This document shows, one piece after another, positions 8,498-15,563 of a stretch of DNA of 41,564 nucleotides. The stretch comes from an uncultured Eubacterium sp. (lineage in GTDB: Bacteria; Bacillota; Clostridia; Lachnospirales; Lachnospiraceae). Positions within the stretch are counted from its first letter, which is position 1, and the number at the start of each line of letters is the position of its first letter. A program made the position numbers and the translations under genes. Location: positions 1-41,564 of the forward strand of contig CAJTZX010000037.1 of the NCBI GenBank assembly GCA_910584345.1, written 5' to 3'. The notes below the pieces were generated by a model. It made no database searches and was not told the DNA's origin. It saw only the letters and a list, made by a program, of their open reading frames with translations.

Positions 8498-9487
8498 TCA
8501 AAAGCTTCTTTTCCTGCTTTTACACCAGCAATAACATCTAAGCAACTGATTTTTCTGCAAATATCCTGCAAACACATAAATATCACCGTATTCTACGGTC
8601 TTAAGAAATCTGTAATCTTCTCCTGACGTATCTTTTCTTAAGGACTCAAAAATTTTACGAAACGCAGAAAATGATGTTGTAAATGCCAGATGATAGATCA
8701 TCTCATTAAATTGATGGAATAAAAACGCCTCTCTGTAAATGGGATATACCATTTCTTTTCTTAAAAACTTCTTACAGATTCTTTTTTGTGTAAAAATATC
8801 CAGTTTGTATTTATCATTTTTCTTTTCCTGGTCTGTAATAGACGTTCCTGCATTCTTTCTATAATTGTAGAAATCTTCATTTACCACACAAATCCGCTCT
8901 GCCAGCACCGTTGACTGCACCGAATAGAAATGATCTTCAAAGCTTATTTGTTCAATATTTAAGATTTTATTTCGAATTAAAAACTCCCTCTTATATATCC
9001 TGTCCCAAATTCCTATATTTTGAATGATTTCCGGAAATCGTTTTGCGTTAAACCATGGATATGCCGCATATTTTTCATACAGCTCATGCGAACGAAACGA
9101 CTCCGTTTTCCCGCTGTCCATAAAAACAAGCGATATTCCTCCGATTGCTATATCTGCATGATTTTCAGCCGCTTTTTGATAAAGCTTTTCATACATTGCA
9201 GTATCTACATAATCATCGCTGTCGACAAACCCTATGTATTCTCCGGATGCATAAGCAAATCCTGTATTTCTTGCCGCGCCTACGCCTTTACGCTTATTTT
9301 TATATATATGAATTCTGTGGTCGGTTTGTGCATATTTGCAAAGCATAGGATAAGACCGGTCGGTCGATCCGTCGTCAACCGCAATAATCTCCAAATCTTC
9401 CAATGTCTGATTTATTAAACTTTCCATACATTCTGCCAAATATTTCTCAGCATTATATACAGGAATAATCACAGATACTTTTGCCAT
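8498..9487 (-). CDS. Family 2 glycosyltransferase
   Basis: A 329-residue GT-A fold transferase. The N-terminus V-S-V-I-I-P-V-Y-N-A-E-K-Y-L is the GT2 signature. V-D-D-G-S-T-D binds the nucleotide, and F-V-D-S-D-D-Y-V is the DxD-type metal site at about residues 87-94. The Q/RxxRW processivity motif is not seen, so it probably adds a single residue to a growing chain on the cytosolic face. No membrane helices are evident. The start at 9487 has AGGGTGG upstream and lies 11 bases after galE. Donor and acceptor are unknown; the neighbouring genes make UDP-Gal, UDP-GlcA and UDP-Xyl available. Confidence 0.9.
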   Translation of the reverse strand: MAKVSVIIPVYNAEKYLAECMESLINQTLEDLEIIAVDDGSTDRSYPMLCKYAQTDHRIHIYKNKRKGVGAARNTGFAYASGEYIGFVDSDDYVDTAMYEKLYQKAAENHADIAIGGISLVFMDSGKTESFRSHELYEKYAAYPWFNAKRFPEIIQNIGIWDRIYKREFLIRNKILNIEQISFEDHFYSVQSTVLAERICVVNEDFYNYRKNAGTSITDQEKKNDKYKLDIFTQKRICKKFLRKEMVYPIYREAFLFHQFNEMIYHLAFTTSFSAFRKIFESLRKDTSGEDYRFLKTVEYGDIYVFAGYLQKNQLLRCYCWCKSRKRSF

Positions 9488-9498
9488 TTTATACCACC

Positions 9499-10470
9499 CT
9501 AAAATTTTTTCTTTTGATGCCAGTTCCAGGCATGTTGTATGATTGTTTCTATCTCACTGTACTGCGGCCGCCATCCGAGCGCCTGCTGCGCTTTTTGCGA
9601 ACTGCCGATTAAAATCGGAGGATCGCCCGGTCTTCGCGGTTCCTCTTTTACCAAAAAATCTTTTCCGGTAACTTTCTTCACGGTTTCTATCACATGCTTT
9701 ACCGATTCGCCTTTTCCGTTTCCAAGATTAAAACATGCACTTGCTCCTCCATGATTTAAATATTCCAGCGCCCTTATATGTGCATCGGCCAAATCGCTTA
9801 CATGGATATAATCACGAATACAGGTTCCATCTTCTGTCGGATAATCCGTCCCCAAAATACTGACAGATGATGTTTTCCCGCTTGCCGCATCTAAAATTAA
9901 TGGTATCAGATGCGTTTCCGGATCATGGCTTTCTCCAATTTCCCCATCCGGATCCGCTCCGGCTGCATTGAAATAACGCAGGCAGCAGTAATGCAGTCCG
10001 TAAGCTTTTTTATAATCTTCCAAAATCTGTTCCACCATCCATTTCGTGCGTCCGTATGGATTGACAGGATTTTGCTGTATGTCCTCTGTAATGGGCATCT
10101 GGGACGGGATGCCGTAAGTGGCGCAGGAGGATGAGAAAACAATATCTTTCACTTTATATTTTTGCATCATATCAAGAAGCTTTATTGTATTTACCACATT
10201 ATTACTATAATATTTAGAAGGATTATGTACGGATTCTCCCACGTACGCATAAGCAGCAAAATGAATGACCGCTTCCATCGAGTATTTTTGAAATATTTCT
10301 TCCAAACGTTGTTGATCCGATAGGTCTCCTAATTCCAAAATACCCCATTTCACATTTTCTCTATGACCATAAACCAGGTTATCATAAATAACAGTTTGAT
10401 ATCCTTTTAAATGAAGCGCTTTGTTCGTATGGCTTCCGATATAACCAGCGCCTCCGGTTACAAGAACCAT
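9499..10470 (-). CDS. galE: UDP-glucose 4-epimerase (or UDP-pentose 4-epimerase)
   Basis: Interconverts UDP-Glc and UDP-Gal using bound NAD+. It is 324 residues long from ATG 10470. G-G-A-G-Y-I-G-S-H-T binds NAD, the S-S-C-A-T-Y-G segment precedes the catalytic Y-x-x-x-K in Y-G-R-T-K-W-M-V-E, and R-Y-F-N-A-A-G-A-D-P-D-G and C-I-R-D-Y-I-H-V-x-D-L are typical GalE segments. Starts at 10503 (ATG) or 10518 (TTG) are open but lack good ribosome binding sites. The 10470 start sits one base after the stop of the broken gene at 10472-10816, normal spacing within an operon. Because UDP-xylose is made in the same locus, a role as UDP-xylose/UDP-arabinose 4-epimerase is an alternative that sequence reading cannot exclude. 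Confidence 0.88.
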   Translation of the reverse strand: MVLVTGGAGYIGSHTNKALHLKGYQTVIYDNLVYGHRENVKWGILELGDLSDQQRLEEIFQKYSMEAVIHFAAYAYVGESVHNPSKYYSNNVVNTIKLLDMMQKYKVKDIVFSSSCATYGIPSQMPITEDIQQNPVNPYGRTKWMVEQILEDYKKAYGLHYCCLRYFNAAGADPDGEIGESHDPETHLIPLILDAASGKTSSVSILGTDYPTEDGTCIRDYIHVSDLADAHIRALEYLNHGGASACFNLGNGKGESVKHVIETVKKVTGKDFLVKEEPRRPGDPPILIGSSQKAQQALGWRPQYSEIETIIQHAWNWHQKKKF

Positions 10471-10471
10471 C

Positions 10472-10816
10472 TTATTTTTCTTTAACACCGCAGATTCCCC
10501 CATTTTTCTGAAACTCAATTTTCATTTGGATAAACCAGCCTTTGATCGGTATACAAAATATATCCCGAACAGAAATAAACAACATCCTTCCAAAATGTTT
10601 GAAACCATACATCTCCAGTATTACAGGCACGCCAGAAATAACTACAAATGATATTCAACGATACTACAAAACGTCTGTATTTTTGCATAATTTTGTATGA
10701 AACAATCTTACAAATATAAACGTTCCAATCAAATACAGTCCCGCATACACAAGCAACAGCCTGCATACATTCCTGACCTTTTCTTTTTTACCCACTCTAT
10801 TTCCTCTATCCGTCAT
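10472..10816 (-). pseudogene. Small membrane-protein gene broken by two in-frame stops
   Basis: The frame begins at ATG 10816, with AGGA just upstream and 6 bases after the UbiA stop. It runs 50 codons, including a clear hydrophobic helix (V-C-R-L-L-L-V-Y-A-G-L-Y-L-I-G-T-F-I-F-V). It meets TAG at 10666-10664 and TGA at 10657-10655, and then stays open (I-S-F-V-V-I-S-G-V-P-V-I-L-E-M-Y-G-F-K-H, then R-M-L-F-I-S-V-R-D-I-F-C-I-P) to TAA at 10474-10472, one base before galE. The tight spacing at both ends and the membrane-like composition on both sides of the stops argue that this was one 114-residue gene between ubiA and galE. An 83-codon open frame in another phase covers part of it but looks non-coding. 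I do not recognise the family. Confidence 0.65.
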
Positions 10817-10822
10817 TGTCCT

Positions 10823-11689
10823 TTACGATCCATACAGTAAGATCATTAACACCGCCAGAAAAACAATGCCTAAAAGAATCAACCATTTATCTCTGAACAC
10901 TACCTCAACCGGATCGCCGTCGCTTTTCCCATCATTTAAAATCATTAAGTATCTTAAACATATGATAAATACCGCCGGCACACTCCAAAGCAGATTCACT
11001 CCCGCCTCTGCCACTGCCGTGTTCACATCCGCGCAGCTTAACGCATAAAATATAATGGTCGTCGTCATCGACATCTGACATGCGCGGTCCAAAAAATCCA
11101 AAGTGTATTCCTTTAGATTCGCCCGTCCGACGCTGCCATACATCAGCAGCTCATTCCGTCTCTTCCCAAATCCCAGAAAAAACGCTGCCGCCGTAATTGT
11201 AAGAAACATCCATGCGGACAATCCTGTGCCCGCCAGTCGTCCTCCATATATTAACCTTAAGACATATCCAAGCATTAAAATAAATACGTCTATCAGAGGG
11301 TATTCTTTTAATTTCAGGCTGTAAGCCACATTCAATGCCAAATACAGCAGCGGAATAAAAATATATTCAAATGCGAACTTTTTATATCCCCAAATACAAA
11401 TAACTGCGGCTGTCAAAAAAACGACAATCGTTTTTGCCGCCGGCAAAGACACTTTCCCAGATGCAAGCGGCCGTTTGGATTTGACCGGGTGCTGTCGATC
11501 CATCTCTACGTCTCTGATGTCATTGATTATGTATATCACAGAAGACGCGAAAGAAAAAATAACCGCTCCGATCACAACTTCTTTGAGAATCTGAACCTCA
11601 AACAATTTTCGCGTTAAGACTGCAGGCAAAAAAATCAGCAAATTTTTCATATAGTGCTTCACACGCATCAATTTCAAATATTCTCTCAT
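10823..11689 (-). CDS. UbiA-family prenyltransferase, decaprenyl-phosphate phosphoribosyltransferase-like
   Basis: A 288-residue integral membrane protein with about eight or nine helices. The first Asp-rich motif reads N-D-I-R-D-V-E-M-D-R-Q-H-P-V-K-S-K-R-P-L and then A-S-G. That extended form, with H-P-x-K-x-x-R-P-x-A-S-G, is the one seen in 5-phosphoribosyl-1-diphosphate:decaprenyl-phosphate phosphoribosyltransferases such as mycobacterial Rv3806c, rather than in menaquinone or heme enzymes. The N-terminus (K-L-M-R-V-K-H-Y-M-K-N-L-L-I-F-L-P) also fits. In that family the product is polyprenyl-phosphoryl-5-phosphoribose, a donor for furanosyl sugars in wall glycans. The start at 11689 has GAGGAG nine bases upstream. 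The neighbours are an SDR, a radical SAM enzyme and a GT-C-like protein, which supports a lipid-linked pentose role. The activity is inferred from the motif. Confidence 0.78.
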   Translation of the reverse strand: MREYLKLMRVKHYMKNLLIFLPAVLTRKLFEVQILKEVVIGAVIFSFASSVIYIINDIRDVEMDRQHPVKSKRPLASGKVSLPAAKTIVVFLTAAVICIWGYKKFAFEYIFIPLLYLALNVAYSLKLKEYPLIDVFILMLGYVLRLIYGGRLAGTGLSAWMFLTITAAAFFLGFGKRRNELLMYGSVGRANLKEYTLDFLDRACQMSMTTTIIFYALSCADVNTAVAEAGVNLLWSVPAVFIICLRYLMILNDGKSDGDPVEVVFRDKWLILLGIVFLAVLMILLYGS

Positions 11690-11730
11690 ATGCAGCTTCT
11701 CCTCTTTCGCGCCCCTTCTATCTCGAATAC

Positions 11731-12606
11731 CTATTCCCGTTTCCTAAAATTATTTAGAAAAGAATCCCCTTGTATGCCGGTTTCCTGATATATATTACCC
11801 ATATCTCCAGTTAAATCCGTATCAATATGATAAATCTGCTCTCTGGAAACCGGAATTTTTATACGAAACACATCTAAGACATACAGTCCAAGTATACACA
11901 TCCATACAGGAACATGAAACAACGCTATCCGTTTTCCTTTCTCCTCTGCAATCAGACGGCACATTTGGTTATAAGTCATGGCATCCTTTCCATGCAGCTC
12001 TATCGTTCTGTTCCGGCAGTCTTTCAGCAAATAATAAGCGATTAAAGCCGCACACTCGCCAACCCATATCGGCTGTTCTAATTTACGGCCATTTCCAAAA
12101 ACCGGAACGATGCCACATTTCATAATAAAATTTTCTATTACTTTTAATCCTTTGTTGCAATCATGTCCAAAAATCAGCGCCGGCCTGAAAATCAAGTAGG
12201 AAAGGCCGCTTTCTTTTACCGTGTTTTCAGCCTTCCGTTTGCTTTTTGCATAAACACCCTGCCTGGCTAACTTAACATTGACAGAACTGACTATGCAGAT
12301 ACGGGGAATATGATTTTTTTTACAAAATGAAACAGCTGATTTTACACCCTCATAGTTTACCCTGACAGTTGTCTCTTCGTCGCTGTTTACGCCTGAGAGC
12401 ACAACACATTGGTCCATTTGATCCGCAATCTGCACAGAATCAATCGTTTCTATGCTTCCCTTTATTTTTATAATTTTTCTATCTTGTACAGGAATCTCCG
12501 TTTTATGAATCAAACAGTATATTTTATCCACGTTATCTTTTTGCAGTAATTCACGTATAACATATCGCCCTAAAAAACTGGAACCGCCAATCAGAAAAAA
12601 ATTCAT
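11731..12606 (-). CDS. NAD(P)-dependent epimerase/dehydratase-family SDR
   Basis: A 291-residue atypical SDR. The N-terminus M-N-F-F-L-I-G-G-S-S-F-L-G-R-Y-V-I is a dinucleotide-binding motif (G-G-x-x-F-L-G). The central S-S-V-N-V segment precedes a Y-x-x-x-K in Y-A-K-S-K-R-K-A-E, so the catalytic pair is present. I-F-R-P-A-L-I-F-G-H and W-V-G-E-C-A fit the NDUFA9-like branch of the superfamily. It starts at 12606 after AAAGGGTGACGG and lies 41 bases before ubiA. A possible role is modification of a sugar or lipid-linked sugar: in mycobacteria an SDR (DprE2) completes the epimerisation of polyprenyl-phosphoribose. No DprE1-type oxidase is visible here, so this comparison is only suggestive. 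The substrate is unknown. Confidence 0.7.
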   Translation of the reverse strand: MNFFLIGGSSFLGRYVIRELLQKDNVDKIYCLIHKTEIPVQDRKIIKIKGSIETIDSVQIADQMDQCVVLSGVNSDEETTVRVNYEGVKSAVSFCKKNHIPRICIVSSVNVKLARQGVYAKSKRKAENTVKESGLSYLIFRPALIFGHDCNKGLKVIENFIMKCGIVPVFGNGRKLEQPIWVGECAALIAYYLLKDCRNRTIELHGKDAMTYNQMCRLIAEEKGKRIALFHVPVWMCILGLYVLDVFRIKIPVSREQIYHIDTDLTGDMGNIYQETGIQGDSFLNNFRKRE

Positions 12607-12620
12607 TCCGTCACCCTTTC

Positions 12621-13646
12621 CTAAAAGAAATTCCCATATCTTCTCATCTGTCTGACCAAATCAGGAAAATGAAACAATATCTTCCACTTTTTTCTCCAAA
12701 GATAACCGATTTCCCTCGCGTCATTATAAAAGCAAGGTGTCGTACAATTGCATTGATGCAGCATTTTTTTATATTTCTTCTTCTCTTTGCCAAACTTTTT
12801 CAAATCGATTTTCTTATCTGGAAACTCAATACACGGAGCAATTTCACCTGTTTCCTTCATCAAAAATGAATAGTTCATCGCATCGCATTCCGGCATATCC
12901 TTGCCCATGATATAATTGATATGCTCCTCATAGATCAGCGCCGCAAATAAATTCTCTTTTCGAGCCTTCCTTAGCATATATTCAAAAATATTTAATACGT
13001 CGCGGTAATCATAAACTAATTTTTCATCTTTTTTCCCTGCTGTTCCTGATACGGTAATATAGGGCCTTATGGCATACATAAAGCCATGCCGGTACGCATA
13101 TTTACGAATGGCCTGCACATCTTTTAACTCGGTCATTTTCGTTACTGTCGTAGTAATGGACCAGTTTCCTTTATGCTTTCCCTTTAGATCATCGATCGCT
13201 GCAATATTTCTTTGAACCCTGCGCAGCGTATCCGTTCCCCGCAGCAACGCATATCTTTCCGGAATCAAGGAGTCTATGCTGATTGCCAGATTGCATTCCC
13301 TTTTTGCGATTTCTTCCGCTGTTTTCGGATTTAATAAAATGCCGTTTGTAATAATGGTCGGCCGGATACCGTTTTTCAAAAAAACATCCACAATGTCAAT
13401 AATGTCCTTTCGCACGAGCGGATCTCCGCCCTGTAAAAAAACATAGCCAATTCCAAATTTTTTTAGTTCCTTTGCTTTCCGTTCAATGTTTTCTAATGAC
13501 ATATCCTCAGATTTTGTTTTCCATATGTTGCACATGGGGCAGCGCTGATTACACAGTTTTGTGACATCAAAGATCGCCAGTATTGGTCTTTTTAACATCA
13601 TATTACGCATAACCCTGAATTTAGAAATTAATAGCTTCCCGTTCAT
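12621..13646 (-). CDS. Radical SAM enzyme of unknown substrate
   Basis: A 341-residue protein from ATG 13646, behind AAAGGGG; the frame is open further upstream but overlaps the preceding gene. The radical SAM cluster motif is L-C-N-Q-R-C-P-M-C (CX3CX2C) at about residues 34-41, in the context F-D-V-T-K-L-C. The G-G-D-P segment (F-L-Q-G-G-D-P-L) and I-S-I-D-S support SAM binding. Downstream cysteines in M-P-E-C, A-P-C-I-E-F and H-Q-C-N-C-T-T-P-C-F may bind an auxiliary Fe-S cluster, as in SPASM-like enzymes. It sits inside the glycan operon between a GT-C-like gene and the SDR. It could modify a lipid, a sugar or a peptide. The HpnH family, which transfers an adenosyl ribose to a lipid, is one comparison by analogy only. 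Confidence 0.85.
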   Translation of the reverse strand: MNGKLLISKFRVMRNMMLKRPILAIFDVTKLCNQRCPMCNIWKTKSEDMSLENIERKAKELKKFGIGYVFLQGGDPLVRKDIIDIVDVFLKNGIRPTIITNGILLNPKTAEEIAKRECNLAISIDSLIPERYALLRGTDTLRRVQRNIAAIDDLKGKHKGNWSITTTVTKMTELKDVQAIRKYAYRHGFMYAIRPYITVSGTAGKKDEKLVYDYRDVLNIFEYMLRKARKENLFAALIYEEHINYIMGKDMPECDAMNYSFLMKETGEIAPCIEFPDKKIDLKKFGKEKKKYKKMLHQCNCTTPCFYNDAREIGYLWRKKWKILFHFPDLVRQMRRYGNFF

Positions 13647-13674
13647 TTTATGATCCCCTTTACAATTCATTTTT

Positions 13675-15507
13675 CTAAACATCTTCTTTCCATGGCCAAA
13701 ATAATACAGATACAAGCAATGGCGCTGAAAATATCACAGGTGCGCAATATCTGTATACAATCATCGGACTGAGCGCTACCGTCAGATATACGCCTATACC
13801 CAATCCAACCAATAGAAGCGGTTCTTTTTTTTGTCTGTATATAAAATAAAAGAACAGATATATCAGCATCCAACAATAAATACCTGCTTTACTGAACGTC
13901 CCCAAACCAGGAATGTTCGTGAAAGCCATAAATAAATTACCCCCGGCTCCGGACTGGTCTGTCCCCTTTCCATAAAGCCATCCCAAAAAATTATCATATA
14001 TCGGCAGAAGCGAGGAACGTTCCACACTAAAATCCAGTCCATAGACCTCTTTTAATGACATCGTTTCGTCATAGCACATGTAAGAAATATATGGATGATA
14101 AATTCTACCGTCCGTATAGGTTTTATTTGGATACCATAAACCAAAGGTCTGTAGTCCCAGCCCTTGGAAATAACAATCCGGAACAGAAAAAAAGATGTCT
14201 GCATACAATGCAAAAAACGCTGAAGGATCTTTTGCAAAAGCTTCGTAATCAAACCCTTTTACCACGTAATCAGATAAAGAAATATGAATCAGATAATTGC
14301 GCCATCCCTCATCCGTTAAATATTTCTGCATATTACTTATCTGTTTTTCTGACAGCCTGTCTTGACCGAAATTATATGCATTTGCCATTTGCTGTAACGG
14401 AAGGCTTAACATCCAGCGATTGACGGTCCCTTTCTCTACGCCCATCATATGATAACCAGGTCCCGTATAAATCATTACAGCTACAATGACACAGCATAAT
14501 ACAGCAAGCAGCTGTTTTTTGTATGTTTTCAAAAAAGCAACTGCAAACACACTCATAACTAACAACGCATATAATCCATTATTTCTGACCGCACAAAATA
14601 AAACCAACCATAACGCAAGCTTAAACAGATTTCTTTTTTTCGCAAAATACAGCTGCGTATCACATAGCATTTCCCATAAATGAATGAGACACATTGACAT
14701 ACAGACTGCAAATACCGAATCCTGCGCAGAAGTCAGCGCAAGTATTACATGTGTAGGAATTACCAAAAAAAATACCGTTACTGCGATCACCGAAAAAATA
14801 CTGAATCTTTTGGAAAAAAAATTTAACATTCTTATAACTGCAGCTAAAACACCTATCATCTGTACAAAACTAAATAAGGCAAATCCTGCATTATAATTTC
14901 CAAATAAATTCTCTCCTGTTTTCACAAGCCCATAAAATACTGCACAATAAAGCGGCGACCACTGTGACGTTATCGGCACATCCGGATTCGAAAATTCATA
15001 ATACCAGGTCGGCGCATCCGTTGCATATACCCCCGGAAACATCGCCAAATAAGCACACATCCATACCACTGTTACGATTACGGAACAGATTGCCAATGCC
15101 TTTTTTCTGTTTTTGACACTGGCGTTTTCTGCCTTTCTTTGATCGATCCATCCCGTCAAAAGATCCAGCGCCGGATAAAGCGCTGCCGCAAGAAATAAAA
15201 CGGCGCAAAAAAATTTCCAGCCTTCCAGCTCCAAATCTTTATCAAGCAGACCTCCCCATATGAGAAAAAATGAATAGCAAACAGAAAGTCCGACTGTCAG
15301 AAAATAAAATCCTCTCGTCTTACGATGCATCAAACATTTTACATACGCCTGATATAATATATAAAAACTTGCAAGCAGCAGCACATCGCTGTATATCAAT
15401 AAGTTTTGCGTAAGAATCGCTGCCTGTGCACCGATTCCTGTCATTCCGGCCAGGGCAAATACCAAAGCTGCTGCTTTTAAAGCGCCGCGCGGTTTCTTAT
15501 CCTTCAT
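13675..15507 (-). CDS. DUF6020-like polytopic membrane protein, probable GT-C-type glycosyltransferase
   Basis: A 610-residue protein with about 12-14 hydrophobic helices. Between the early helices a short outer loop reads F-P-G-V-Y-A-T-D-A-P-T-W-Y-Y-E and then S-Q-W-S-P-L-Y-C-A-V-F-Y. An acidic residue in the first outer loop followed by an aromatic-rich x-x-P-L-Y segment is the pattern of GT-C glycosyltransferases, which use polyprenyl-phosphate sugars on the outer face. A second soluble loop at about residues 400-500 (Y-F-Q-G-L-G-L-Q-T-F-G-L-W-Y-P) would be extracytoplasmic. The resemblance to DUF6020 is from memory of the family. The gene starts at 15507 and overlaps nothing if the next gene begins at 13646. 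With ubiA nearby, a polyprenyl-linked pentose donor is plausible but unproven. Confidence 0.65.
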   Translation of the reverse strand: MKDKKPRGALKAAALVFALAGMTGIGAQAAILTQNLLIYSDVLLLASFYILYQAYVKCLMHRKTRGFYFLTVGLSVCYSFFLIWGGLLDKDLELEGWKFFCAVLFLAAALYPALDLLTGWIDQRKAENASVKNRKKALAICSVIVTVVWMCAYLAMFPGVYATDAPTWYYEFSNPDVPITSQWSPLYCAVFYGLVKTGENLFGNYNAGFALFSFVQMIGVLAAVIRMLNFFSKRFSIFSVIAVTVFFLVIPTHVILALTSAQDSVFAVCMSMCLIHLWEMLCDTQLYFAKKRNLFKLALWLVLFCAVRNNGLYALLVMSVFAVAFLKTYKKQLLAVLCCVIVAVMIYTGPGYHMMGVEKGTVNRWMLSLPLQQMANAYNFGQDRLSEKQISNMQKYLTDEGWRNYLIHISLSDYVVKGFDYEAFAKDPSAFFALYADIFFSVPDCYFQGLGLQTFGLWYPNKTYTDGRIYHPYISYMCYDETMSLKEVYGLDFSVERSSLLPIYDNFLGWLYGKGTDQSGAGGNLFMAFTNIPGLGTFSKAGIYCWMLIYLFFYFIYRQKKEPLLLVGLGIGVYLTVALSPMIVYRYCAPVIFSAPLLVSVLFWPWKEDV

Positions 15508-15563
15508 TTGATTTTCAACCTACTTCCACCTTCCTGTCTCTTGCCTCCTGATTCGTTTCTTTT

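Noticed and set aside
10515..10766. 83-codon open frame between ubiA and galE
   Set aside because: Its product is Cys/Trp-rich with no ribosome binding site. Another phase of the same DNA gives membrane-like sequence that fits exactly between the neighbouring genes apart from two stops, so that phase was taken as the former gene.
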